Shown here piece by piece: positions 1-10,500 of a stretch of 64,000 nucleotides of DNA. The notes beneath the pieces are model-generated. The model was not told the origin of the DNA. It made no database searches and saw only the letters and a list, made by a program, of their open reading frames with translations. How positions within the stretch are numbered: the first letter of the stretch is position 1; each line of letters starts with the position of its first letter. Origin of the DNA: Lampris incognitus (lineage: Eukaryota > Chordata > Actinopteri > Lampriformes > Lampridae); assembly GCF_029633865.1 (NCBI RefSeq), contig NC_079219.1, forward strand, positions 57,853,069-57,917,068. The letters run 5' to 3'. A program made the translations under genes and the position numbers.

Positions 1-119
1 AGACGTGTTAGTTCTGAATATGTTTAGTTTCATATATTTGTTTTACTCCTCACTATGTAAAGTCATTTTATAAAGACGCTAGGGAAGGTACCGGTAGGCT
101 ATTTGGGTGTCTGTATTTT

Positions 120-2310
120 TGTTGTAGGATCGACAATGGTTATGTGTACTCTTGCCAGACCCAGGTGGTTGGCGGTGAAGGCATCTTGGATGTGAACATT
201 TTTATGTGGCTTATTAGCAGGAGATATAGAGAAGGAAACAGAGGCTCCATGCACTGTCTTAATGTCTTGGTGTACCCTCTGCAGTCCAGGGCATCAGTTG
301 TTCCTTCCAGTCCCAGGTGCTGTGGGGCATCAGACAGCAGGATGGTGCGCCCTGAGCCATCATCAAGAATAGTATATGTCTCCCAACGCTCTATTCTCTT
401 GATGAAGGGTAACCTTCACAACTTTGAGGAAGACTCTTCCATGACAGCGAGGCTGGTCCAAGTACAGTGTCTCAGAGTCAGAGTTGTAGAGGGTGGCGCT
501 CTCTGATGGAATGTCTCCGGGCTCTGCAGCACTCCACTGATTTACCTCATGGAGAGAAGACAAGTGCTTTCCCTTACAGAGATGGCAAGTCTTCTTTAAG
601 TCACAGTCTTTAGCTAGGTGCGCTCGGGTACACTTCCAGCATCACTTATTCTCTCTAATCCAAATGACAGCCTGTTCTCTAGTAAGGGCAGCAAAGTCTG
701 TGCACTGGCTCAAATAATGTGCTGTACTGTTGCAGTAGGGGCAATGACTCTTTCCCTTTCCTTTAACCTTTGGTGAGAGAGCAGCTGGGGTGGTCTTACA
801 TGGGAGGTGCTCTGCTCCATGCGTGACAGTGTTTTGTTGACTCAGGGGTCAAGGTTTCTGCTCTCTTCTTGCAGGGGGAAATTTGGTCTGTGGCGTCAAA
901 TTCCAGACAGTCTGCCTCTAACTGCAGCCACTCTGCAAACTCTAGCAGAGATGTTTTGACACGGTTGGCGTTCTTCCTGATTTGGTGTCCCTTGAATATC
1001 TGCTGCTGTGAGCGGGGTAGTCTATTCAGTAGATGTTTCACATTTGATCCACTGTGCAGCTGCTCCACACCATCTTCCTTTAGGGCTTTTAGCATGCCTA
1101 CAATGGCCTGTACATGCAGTGAGAAGTCATCCAGGGTCTGCTCGTCTCCTGCACGAATGGAGGGCAAGTTCTCCAGGGTCTCAATTTCTTTTAGAACAAA
1201 CTGATAGGGCTGTCCATACCTTCTAGCCAGTTCCTGCAATGCATTGATATAAGGGGTGGAGGACTCAGCATGGGCAAAGACAAGCCGATGAGTATTTGGG
1301 GTCTTTTCGTGCTTCAACAGTAGAGCATACTTATATTATTCAGAGTGGCTGTGGTGTGTGAGGTTACTGAATGACAGGTGAAGCTCTACGTACTGTGCTC
1401 GGTCTTCTTCGGTGAAATCTGGGAATGTCGGCCCTTTAACATTGTGGAGTGGAACATACATGAGGCATCTGGTCTGAGCTGGGATTTTGCAGCTGGAGGG
1501 GGAACATGGCCGTCAGTAACTGGATCTTGTTTAGTCGGTGTAGGGTGATGACGGGTTTGGCCGTAAGGTTGGCTCAGGGGGCCTGGTAGCACTTGCTTAA
1601 TGTAGGCCTGTGGTTGCGCTTGGAGGTCAGAGTGTTGTAAGGTGTGTAACTTTTGATGCTTTACGGGAATCAGTGGGTGGGATTGAAGTGGCATGAAGCT
1701 GGCAGGATGCTGGATGTGTGGTGTGGTATTCTGCTGCAGGTCAAGGGGGTGCATGCTGAGGGCTGTTGCATGGCTAAGTGGAGGTGGTGATGGATATGGT
1801 TGCCTACTCAGTTGGGGGTTTAGGGGGGACCAGGCAGCTTTTGTGTGTCTAGGAGGGAATAGCTCTGATCTGGGATATCGTCGAGCCTTTGATAGGGACG
1901 GCATTCATCGGGGACTGGCTGCAGTCTCCTCACTGGCTTTTGGGGGTGAGCCCAAGGTGACTGTTGTCGTGATGTTGCTCTTGAGGAGGGCTGAGGTCTG
2001 GGGAGTGGTTCTTAGCAGGACTTATTCTAGGAGCTCTGTCTGACCCTTAGCTGTTTCGCTCTGCCGTTTAGCCATCTCTACGATCTGCTGCGTAAGGTTG
2101 GTAGATGGGCTTGATGGACCTGGGCTCTGCAACAAGGACGCAAGGCTGCTTGACCGGCTTGCTTCACGCCAGGGGGAAGGTGTTGCTTGTCGCTGTGCCT
2201 CATTTCCGTAATCAACAACATCATCTTGGAGGTGAGCAGGTCTGTAGGTTGCCCTGCAGGAGCGAGGACTGGGAGTTGTTCTGCCAGGATCACGTCCGGG
2301 GGTTGCCATG
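120..2310 (-). pseudogene. BEL/Pao LTR retrotransposon gag-pol remnant
   Basis: Read on the minus strand. The gag start is near 2309 (MATPGRDPG); a second gag-like segment is at 1317-796 (ARRYGQPYQFVLKEIETL and KHLLNRLPRSQQQIFKGH, typical of the DUF1759 gag region of BEL elements). Zinc knuckles follow at about 755-565 (CPYCNSTAHYLSQC, then CWKCTRAHLAKDC). A retropepsin-like DUF1758 region at about 361-124 includes LLDDGSGRTILLSDAPQHLG. A stop codon at 642-644 and several frame changes show it is dead. Reverse transcriptase and integrase are not seen before the window edge. Confidence 0.75.
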
Positions 2311-2320
2311 GTAACGACTA

Positions 2321-2337
2321 TCCGGCTCGAAGGACCA
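2321..2337 (-). other. Primer binding site, tRNA-Tyr type, of the BEL element
   Basis: The + strand reads TCCGGCTCGAAGGACCA, identical to the 3' end of vertebrate tRNA-Tyr including CCA. The minus strand is therefore a primer binding site, placed just upstream of the gag start on the minus strand, as expected for an LTR retrotransposon. Confidence 0.7.
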
Positions 2338-2340
2338 GTT

Positions 2341-2694
2341 TGTAGGCGAGCCTAAGGGGTTCAGGTGCGATAGCCGTCTCCAGGGTGTGTTGATCAAACA
2401 CAGAGGAGGCAGAACATCCCTTTACCGGTGTATTGACAGTTATAAGAGTGTGTAAGTGTGTGGTTATTTTTGATTCACACACACAGGTGTTCCAAGGGGA
2501 ATTAACTGCTAATTAATTAAATTAATTAAACTTAGCCTGCTACAACCGTTTCCGGCTCTACTCTCTTCCCTCTTCTCTTCCTGTCTTCACTTCCTGGTTT
2601 ACTGCAGGACTAACCGGCGCTAACCGGCTGCGGCTACTCGACGAGCACAAACGGGGGGGGGGGTGGGGGGGGTGATATGCTCATGCACATCACA
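2341..2694 (-). repeat. Candidate 5' LTR of the BEL/Pao element
   Basis: A TG...CA bounded stretch of 354 bp adjoining the primer binding site. On the minus strand it begins TGTGATGTGCATGAGC and contains a G/C homopolymer tract. The inner edge is well placed by the primer binding site; the outer edge is a guess, because the partner LTR is outside the window. Confidence 0.4.
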
Positions 2695-2753
2695 TGATCA
2701 CACAAGTCCGCTGTCACCTCAGAGTCTCTTGAACAAATTCTGTGTGAGTTAGA

Positions 2754-2815
2754 ATCCATCCATCCATTATCCGAACTGCTTTCGCTGCTCTCAGGGCAGC
2801 GACCTTTGTGCAGCT
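2754..2815 (-). repeat. SINE family A tail fragment
   Basis: ATCCATCCATCCATTATCCG followed by a CTGCTCTCAGGG-type stretch, the 3' end of the GGAT-tailed SINE seen complete at 4198 and 41169. Confidence 0.6.
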
Positions 2816-2829
2816 TAACTGGAGCGATC

Positions 2830-3460
2830 CATGTCGGCATTAACCAGTTATACTGCACAAGTTTTAGGTGAGTATTGGCTGTTTGCTGTTTGCCGTCTGC
2901 ACATGCCCCTCTGTCCACTCCTGGGTTTAAAAGTCCCCCTGTAGGGCTCCTCTCCATGCCATAAGCCTCTCTCCAGAGGACTCGGGCGAGCCACATCCAA
3001 GCAAGTCCTAGAAACTGGACATCACATTTTTTCCAAGACAGTTTTTTTTGGGGGGAAAATTCTCTCCAGAGGGGAGCGAGATGGTTGGATTAATTAACCA
3101 TGGTTTATAGTTTTGTTATGAAAATTCAGAGTTACAAATATTTAAAGAAATGCTGAAGTGGGATATCATGTTCATGTGACAGATTTTCAAATAACTTGAG
3201 ATTTTTTTAGGTATAAACGACTGAATTTATTTCTGCGCTTTGTGCTTTTCAGTTGTTGTTGAAAAAGCCTTAACTGAAAGAGTCCAGCGCACAAAAACAT
3301 TGTTCATGTTTCCCTTTTTCATGCACCTTTCTTTTGTGAAGTCTTACTGTGTGTTAATGTTGTTAATGTTGTTTTGTTGGGACCTGTTTTGAATTACGCC
3401 CATTGGAAAGTGTTTGTTTGAATAAAACGGCAACAGACGTAATTTGAAGTCCCAGAGTTC
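2830..3460. other. Unassigned sequence
   Basis: No recognisable coding region. AT-rich towards the right, with (TGTTAAT) repeats near 3350 and an AATAAA at 3421. It could be LTR-like sequence beside the retroviral remnant, but I cannot show it. Confidence 0.3.
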
Positions 3461-3729
3461 ATCTTATTACAAGTTTTGGAGAAATAAAAATGACTTGAGC
3501 GAAGAAAAAAAACAACACACAAACAAAACTAAACTGTTTGTATGAGTTGTTCCCTGTGCACAAAAGCGCGGGTGTGGAACTCGCTTGCAATGGCTGGCAT
3601 GTTTCCACGGTGCCCGTTCTGCAAACCTTACTGCGGTTTCTGTTGCCAACAGGATCTGGAATGGCCTGCTCCACCGCCGTTGCTTCAGACACTTCCTTCT
3701 TAGGTCCTTCACCACTACCCAGTCCCTTG

Positions 3730-3816
3730 GCCGTGGTCCGGTTGTGGTCGTGGTCCGGTTGCTGGCCGTGGTCCGGTTGTGGCCGTGGTCCGGTTGTGGT
3801 CGTGGTCCGGTTGCTG
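3730..3816 (+). repeat. 17-18 bp tandem repeat, five copies
   Basis: About five copies of CGTGGTCCGGTTGTGGT and its variant ending in GCTGGC. It lies inside the integrase remnant and looks like a local expansion after insertion. Confidence 0.8.
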
Positions 3817-4197
3817 GCTGGGGCAGGACTGCTTTAACCTGCTCGTGGATATCAGGAAGCACAGAGGAGAGGTCTGCACAATAACGCAACACTTCCTCTT
3901 CACAGAGGCTAGTTTGTGGGGGTTGCCTTTTCGCAGGTCCAATCCCAGTGTCGGGTGGTCCCCCGAACAAAATCTCAGATGCGCTTAATCCATTCCTGCT
4001 TCTGATCCTTGCTCTCGTAGGCATGAACACGACAGGGAGAGCCTTTGTCCATACCACACCTGTATCTTCACAGCATTCAGCCAGTTTTGTTTTTTTATGA
4101 GGCCATTTTCCCTTTCAACTGCTCCTCCACTAGGCACAGTGTAAGTCCGTGTCCCATCATCACTCCCGATTTTTCTTGGAATTCCCCATCTTGGAAT

Positions 4198-4328
4198 CCA
4201 TCCATCCATCCATTATCCGAACTGCTTATCCTGCTCTCAGGGTCGCGGGGATGCTGGAGCCTATCCCAGCAGTCATTGGGCGGCAGGCGGGGAGACACCC
4301 TGGACAGGCCGCCAGACCATCACACACG

Positions 4329-4398
<70 letters not shown>

Positions 4399-4621
4399 CT
4401 AGGGACAATTTAGTACGGCTGATTCACCTGACCTACGTGTCTTTGGACTGTGGGAGGAAGCCGGAGCCCCCGGAGGAAACCCACGCAGACACGGGGAGAA
4501 CATGCAAACTCCACACAGAGGACGACCCGGGACGACCCCCGAGGTTGGACTACCCCAGGGCTCGAACCCAGGCCCTTCCTGCTGTGAGGCGACCGCGCTA
4601 ACCACTGCGCCACCGTGCCGC
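4198..4621 (-). mobile_element. SINE family A, full length, with internal (CA)n
   Basis: Minus-strand copy of a tRNA-headed SINE. Its head at 4621 reads GGCGGCACGGTGGCGCAGTG with an A box, a B box GGTTCGAGCCC lies near 4560, and the tail is (GGAT)n. It is flanked by a 14-bp direct repeat CCCCATCTTGGAAT (4184-4197 and 4622-4635), the target-site duplication, which places the insertion inside the retroviral remnant. A (CA)n tract at 4329-4396 has expanded within it. Confidence 0.85.
4329..4396 (+). repeat. (CA)n microsatellite
   Basis: About 33 uninterrupted CA units inside the SINE. Confidence 0.95.
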
Positions 4622-5101
4622 CCCCATCTTGGAATGAATTCCCTAATTAATGCTTATGCCACTGCACTCGCGTCCTGTGTTGATGTAGGAAAGGCTTCAA
4701 CCCATTTAGAAAACATGTCAACGATCACCAAACAGTACCTTTTCCCCTTCACTGGGTGTCGGCTCAATAAAATCCATTTGCAAATGGTCAAATGGTTTGT
4801 CAGTTGGAGCGTTAGTCACCGTTGGGTGTGATAGAGCTGCCTGCGCTTCATTTTAAAGGTCATGATTTTCTGGCTGAGGAAAACTCAAATTGATCCCCTA
4901 AACAACAATTTGTGATATTGGGCTATACGAATAAAACTGACTGACTCGACTATTCCCAATACGGTCAGATAGAAACTCGACCGTCCAGCTGCTTTCTAAA
5001 TCAGACATTAAGTAATGGAGGACTGACCATATCGCTTATCCTAGAAGCCCCACGACAAAAGAAGTCCAGTTCAAAATTCTGAGTAATATTTATCCGTCCA
5101 G

Positions 5102-5229
5102 CCCTGTGACGGCCTGGCGGCCTGTCCAGGGTGTCTCCCCGCCTGCCGCCCGGTGACTGCTGGGATAGGCTCCAGTATCCCGTGAGCCTGATTGGAATAA
5201 GTGGCTTGGATAATGCATGGATGGCTTTG
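5102..5229 (+). mobile_element. SINE family A, 5'-truncated copy
   Basis: Contains the GGCCTGTCCAGGGTGTCTCC and CTGGGATAGGCTCCAG blocks and a GGAT-like tail. It is bounded by the 9-bp repeat TCCGTCCAG (5093-5101 and 5230-5238), a target-site duplication in the L1 fragment. Confidence 0.75.
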
Positions 5230-5335
5230 TCCGTCCAGTGAGCTGTTTAGAATGAGGTTTGGTGTTGGTCATAATACCTGCAGCTTCTGTGATGCAGAAG
5301 TTGAAACTACCGATCATCTGTTCTTCCATTGCACG

Positions 5336-5516
5336 TCACCAACCCTGCTCCTGGAGAGCGACCGCCCTGCCCGTTTTCACTCCAACCCTCATTTAACACG
5401 CCTGATTCTACCGATTACCTACTGGCCAAGACCTCGATGAGCTGAATCGGATGTGTTAAATGAGGGTTGGAGTGAAAACCGGCAGGACGGTCGCTCTCCA
5501 GGAGCTGGGTTGGTGA
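5336..5516. mobile_element. Foldback MITE
   Basis: The two arms are inverted repeats: ACCCTGCTCCTGGAGAGCGA at the left and its near complement TCGCTCTCCAGGAGCTGGGT at the right. About 180 bp, no coding capacity. A clean target duplication is not visible. Confidence 0.7.
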
Positions 5517-5707
5517 CCACATTTTGGGAGGATTTGCAGGACTGGCTGTCACAAGAGAAAATACTGTGCTTGGTATCAACACGAAGGACAGGACACTAAG
5601 AGGGGCTGGATTTGGAACAGCCTGATACTCCTGGCGACCTTTTTCATCCACACGTCCAAATGGAGGGAAGTTGAAACCCCTTGTTTCTGTTTTCAAAAGG
5701 GACCTTG

Positions 5708-6078
5708 AAGCCGGCTAGCTTTAGCTAGCTTCGTATAGCAGTCGGCTAGCGTTTTAGCTACAAAAAATTTCCTGTAGCAGTCGGGCTAGCATGCTGGGTA
5801 GTTTAGCCTAGCATGCTAGGTGGAACCCTAGCATTTTCGACTGCTTAAGCAGTCGGCTAGCTGCGGCTAGCTTCAAAAATTTTTGGGGCTAGCCTGCTAG
5901 CTTAAGCTAGCCGACTGCTTAAGCTAGGCGACTGCTTAAGCTAGCCGGCTAGCTGCGGTTAGCTAGCCTCAAAAATTTTTGGGGCTAGCCCGCTAGCTTA
6001 AGCTAGCCGACTGCTTAAGCTAGGCGACTGCTTAAGCTAGCCGGCTAGCTGCGGTTAGCTAGCTTAAGCTAGCCGGCT
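5708..6078. repeat. GCTAGC/AGCTAGCT palindromic repeat cluster
   Basis: Dense NheI-like palindromes (GCTAGC) and TTAAGC motifs. Within it a unit beginning CAAAAATTTTTGGGGCTAGC at 5874 recurs at 5970, a 96-bp tandem duplication with few changes. It can form many hairpins. No known family recognised. Confidence 0.8.
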
Positions 6079-6079
6079 T

Positions 6080-6760
6080 CTTGTGCTGCACAATCATCTC
6101 AGTGCTTTGAGACGAATGAGAAAAACAAAACAACACCGCCACCTTACAATGTCTCTCCTTAGCGCTTATGAAGAACTGGAAGTATTTGTGAAGTGAAGCG
6201 ACCGTGAAAAAGTGCAGACGCCACGTAACGTCATTTAACGTGCGACATGTTGGTGATGGAAAGGATCACCTTCTCCATGAGGCTTGAGGCAACTAGGTTT
6301 GAGAGAATTCAGGAGAGGTGGAAGTTGTGTATTTCCCCAAAACGCCCTTCTCCTGTTTAAATGTGTTGATGTAAGTATGGTTTTTGTACCTTTTCTTTCC
6401 TTTGTTCTTCCGTCTCACATGGAAAAACACCCCGTGTCCTATTCTTGTGTCCTGTAACTCCTGTGTAGAATGCAGAGAAGATGGATCACGTTATAAAAGT
6501 ACCTAACTAATGATGATTATGTAAAAACGCTGTTAATATGATTCCAAATTAAAGAAAGAAAAGAAAACATGCAGACCTGTTATTAGCTTTATCTATTGAT
6601 TCTTTTTAATTCTCTATCATTTGTGTGTTGCCGTGTGCCTGGTGTGTGGACAGGTGTTGGCTGTCACGGTTTGTTTGCTTGATGTTTTGTAAATGAATCG
6701 TTTTCAATTAAAACACCAACAAAATGAAACAAAACGCAAATAAAACGTCCACCACTGTGG
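6080..6760. other. Unassigned upstream intergenic sequence
   Basis: No recognisable gene. It includes a short A-rich tract near 6552. Lies between the repeat cluster and the promoter-proximal minisatellite. Confidence 0.3.
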
Positions 6761-6763
6761 AAT

Positions 6764-7102
6764 GGGGTGTTTGGAAGGGGGTGCATGGAAGGGGGTGTTT
6801 GGAAGGGGGTGCATGGAAGGGGGTGCATGGAAGGGGGTGTTTGGAAGGGGGTGTATGGAAGGGGGTGTTTGGAAGGGGGTGTATGGAAGGCGGTGCATGG
6901 AAGGGGGTGTTTGGAAGGGGGTGTATGGAAGGGGGTGTTTGGAAGGGGGTGTATGGAAGGGGGTGTTTGGAAGGGGGTGTATGGAAGGCGGTGCATGGAA
7001 GGGGGTGTTTAGAAGGGGGTGTATGGAAGGGGGTGTTTGGAAGGGGGTGCATGGAAGGGGGTGTACGGCAGGGGATGAAAGGGGGTGAATGGAAGGGGGT
7101 GT
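6764..7102 (+). repeat. G-rich 15-bp minisatellite upstream of setdb1
   Basis: About 22 copies of GGGGGTGTTTGGAAG alternating with variants having GCAT or GTAT in place of GTTT. It ends where the CpG-rich promoter begins. Because the unit is a multiple of three and lacks stops, long spurious reading frames appear on both strands; these are not genes. Confidence 0.95.
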
Positions 7103-7104
7103 AG

Positions 7105-7520
7105 CTTCAGCCTCGCTCGCGAGCGGAGAGGAGAGCAAGCGTGGCGAGCGCGGCGCCCCGGCCGGGATAGCCCGGAGTGGCGGGGCTCTGTGTCACAACA
7201 AACGTTAAAGGGAACACCGCCCGCTCCGGCTTACCCCGGAACAAAAATCCCACGCCGCCGGTGTTGCTAGCCGACGACTGCAACAATTGCGTTTAGGCAT
7301 CAGCCAGATTCCCGGAATGGAGAATAGCGAAGGGTGAGTGGTGAAGTCTGAATTAAGTTATTCTCTGTCGTGTCCCGTGCATTCGTAGAAACCCGGCACT
7401 TCCTGTCTCGAGAGCCTCGCGTAGCCCGTCACCGTCCAGTGTAGCCCCGTTAGCCGGCGCTAAGCTAGCAACCGAGCCTGCCCTCGTTCGCCTCAAGCCC
7501 TCCTCGGTGGCCTGGGTGAG
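7105..7520 (+). promoter_or_regulatory. setdb1: CpG-rich promoter region of setdb1 (predicted)
   Basis: A locally CpG-dense, GC-rich stretch unlike its AT-rich surroundings, with clusters such as CTCGCGAGCGG and GGCGCCCCGGCCGGG. It surrounds the proposed first coding exon and its GTGAGT donor. This is the usual setting of a TATA-less housekeeping promoter in vertebrates. The transcription start is not visible; the 5' UTR probably lies in about 7150-7316. Inference from composition and position. Confidence 0.55.
7317..7333 (+). CDS. setdb1: setdb1 exon 1 (start codon, 17 nt coding)
   Basis: An ATG followed by codons for MENSE and two bases of a Gly codon, then a GTGAGT donor at 7334. The two leftover bases join exon 2 (13878) in the frame of its own Met-Glu-Val-Asp. 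The exon sits in the CpG-rich region, where a first exon is expected. The alternative is that exon 1 is non-coding and translation starts at the ATG at 13879, which would shorten the protein by six residues. Confidence 0.6.
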
Positions 7521-10500
7521 TTTTCAGCCAGCGTCCCCGGCTTACTGAAGGAAAATGCGCAGCTGGACGTTAATTTGAAATTCGACGTGTAGTCGGTAAA
7601 GTTAACGTTCACGATGGCGGCGTTAGCTACCCGGTGGCGTTAGCTACCCAGTGGCGTTAGCCAAACGGCTAGCGCTAGCTCAGCCTCTAGCTAACTGGTG
7701 AACCGTCCCAGCTGGGTTTTGTGGCCGCAGGGTCTGTTCGCCCCATTCAAAAGAAAACCGCTCTTTTTTGTGCCAGAACATTCTTGAAGGAAAGCGTATA
7801 AAATGTGACTGTAGCTGGTCTGTGGTGCGTTGTTGTACACGTTTGTGCCCTCGTTGCTATTGGTAATGCTGCAAACACTACGATGGGAGTGTTGGGGCGT
7901 GCGAGAGAAAGTCTGTGATTTCGAGAAAAAAGGTCGTAATGTTACACGAGTCACGGCATTACACGAGAAAAAGGTCGTAATGTTACACGAGTCACGGCGT
8001 TACACGAAAAAAGGGTAAATAATGCGAGAATAAAGCCGACATGTGCAGTCGTATGGGTGAAATAAAACAGGGACTAGGTGGGAAACCTTCAGTTTTTGTC
8101 CCAACCAAGCAGTTACACACCTGATCCCACTAATCAACCAGCAGAGTCTTTGCTGAGGAGCTTGATTAGGAGGCACAAGGAACTCATTGGGAAACTGGGA
8201 ACTGGGATGTCTGCAGCCAACCAGAGACTACACAACATGCATTTTTTTATTCGCCCAGCATGTGCAAGAGAGAGAATCATACTATAAACTATATTGGAAC
8301 CAAGAGGAGTTATGCACATGGACCTAAACTCAATTTTCACAAGGAACACTGGAAATGATGTACTTAAATATATCTTAACCTTTCTCAAGGATACTGGACT
8401 GATGGGAAGGCTATAAATGAAGGACTCTTTAATGTAACAGTAGGTGGCGATAATGCTCCACCTGGTTGCAATTCGCCAATAAAACAGAAGAAGAAGAAGA
8501 CTGGTGTGTAATTGCTTGGTTGGAACAAAAACCTTCACCCACACTGGCCCTTTCTGGATAAGATGCCCACCCTTGCCCTAAGGAGTCTGTCAGTGAACTG
8601 GCTGGAGTGAGATATTAAAGGTAAGGCTAGTTCTACATGTCCATATTGTTATGACAGGAATAGATTTTCCGCAACTCGGCTGTAGCGACCCAATCATTGG
8701 GGGGGGGGGGGGGTTGTTGGCAGTGGCACTTTCCTACACCTTTCATTGCTCACCAGTTCTGCATAGACAAGAACCATAGATTTTCATTATTGTTTGGTTG
8801 GCAACAAGGACTTTGTTGTTTAAGTGCAAGTTGTCAAATTGATTTGTGTGGGGACATTTGACTGTGTTGGATCAAAAGCTAAAAAATGTTTCATTCCTTT
8901 TTCCTTATGGTTGATTAAAAAAGATACCTTGACTACTTCGACAAACAAAATCATATGTTCAAAGTGATCTATTTTACAATGAAGTAAGACAGTCTTTTCA
9001 TTGATTTAATGTTTGAAAGAAATTAACAGTAAAAATATATCGATTCATCATGCTAAGATTTTCTTAGTCAAAAATGCTTTTGGCTAGATTCATTTGTGTT
9101 CTAAACTGTGAGCGTCATATCAATAGTAAGCATCATATCAAACTACCCACAGCATTCCCTGGTTATGTTATACCTTAGAGTCTGAGAGTCATTTTACGGT
9201 AAGATTTTGTTTTGGTCGGGACATTTTGGGAGGTCATATAAAGTTGAGAAAGTTGAGATGGCTTAAATGAAAGCAGGTGACTGGGTAAACAGGTCCACTT
9301 GAGAATTTTAACCTTTCAATTCAAATAGATGCTTACTGAACTTATTTTTCCAATATAAAAAAATTACTTTAAAATTGGGAGCTAGGCAGTCATGATGTTA
9401 TTTTTCTTTCTTCACACTGACCGAGTGTGTCTTCTCCTGAAGCTGTGTCTTCAGTCCACGTACTTCACATACGAGGGGCAGTACTGTAGGCAGAAGCATG
9501 GGTGTGCTATGGGTTCCCCAGTTTCACCTAAGGTGACCAACTTGTATATGGAGGAAGTACAAAAGAGGGCTCTGATGTCCTGTCCAGGAACACCACCCAA
9601 CCATTGGTTCAGATTTGTGGACGACACCTGGGTTAAAATTAAATCCCAGGACATACCATAATTAACTGAATACTTTGGCAGTCCATCGAAACGATGATGA
9701 CTGTGATGCAGTTGAAGCTCGGCAAGCACGCCTGTGGGCCATCAGGCCCGCATTAGAGCGACAGTATCGTCCACATTTGTCACAGCTGAATGTTATTTGA
9801 GTTGGTCTGTTATGTCTTGCATGTTGGGCCTTATCATAGGCTTCTTGTCTCTTGTTCGACAGCTGTTCTCGATTGCCTTACTGTGGAGCGCCCTCTCTGT
9901 CAGTCCAGGGCCACTGTATCCCAGCTGGACTCATCTATGCTGCAGATCTTCCTGTGGCGCTTGAGCACATCTTTGAAGTGTAGCTTCTGGCCTCCCTGCT
10001 TCCTTTTCCCCTGGCACAGCTCCCCAGAGAAAACCTCTTTTGATAGGCGGTTGTCTGGCATTCTTCTCACGTGGCTGGCCCATCTGAGCTGGGAGGCTGT
10101 TATTAGGGCTTCAGCACTGACTGTACCAGCATGTCTCAATACTTCCACATCGGGCACCTTGTCTTCCCATCTGATTCGCAGCAGCTTTCGCAGATGACGA
10201 AGCTGTATGCTGGTGAGCTTCTTGATGTGCTTGCGATACAGGGTCATGCATTCAGTGGAATGTAGTAGAGACGGGAGAATAACTTTGTTATAGACCTTGA
10301 TCTTTGTTGTCAGCCTGATGTCATGGTGGGACCAAAGTCATTTGTGGAGGGCACCAAAGGCTTTTGTGGCTGCTTGGATTCTTCTGTCCACTTCTAAGTC
10401 AGAGGAGTTTGTATGTCACAGCACTGCCCAGATAGGTAAAGCACTCAGTGGTATTCAGAGTTGCTCCATTAACCAATATACTGGGCTGACCTTCTTCGGG

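Larger units (their letters stand above)
3467..4850 (-). pseudogene. Endogenous retrovirus pol (integrase) remnant
   Basis: Minus-strand pieces of a retroviral-type integrase. Catalytic-core-like motifs lie at about 4800-4640 (LQMDFIE) and 4200-4110 (FIPRWGIPRKIGSDDG). C-terminal integrase motifs are at 4057-3560 (LSASEILFGGPP, DWVVVKDLRRK, APWKHASHCK). The remnant carries frame shifts, stops, an internal expanded repeat (3730-3816) and a SINE inserted into the catalytic core (4198-4621). It is an old, non-functional copy. The family looks closer to vertebrate retroviruses than to Gypsy, but this is a judgement from motifs only. Confidence 0.7.
4975..5705 (+). pseudogene. L1-type LINE ORF2 C-terminal fragment, twice interrupted
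   Basis: Plus-strand pieces read as L1 ORF2 C-terminus: KEVQFKILSNIYP (to 5100), then ELFRMRFGVGHNTCSFCDAE and TTDHLFFHC (5240-5335), then TFFIHTSKWREVETPCFCFQ (to about 5700). A SINE fragment (5102-5229) and a foldback MITE (5336-5516) split it. Confidence 0.65.

Noticed and set aside
1386-1904. 172-codon minus-strand frame rich in Pro, Gln and His
   Set aside because: Lies within the BEL/Pao gag region and is probably part of that remnant; not a separate host gene.
6664-7138. Long repetitive open frames on both strands (His/Pro-rich and Gly/Trp-rich)
   Set aside because: They come from the 15-bp minisatellite, whose unit is a multiple of three without stops; no real protein features.
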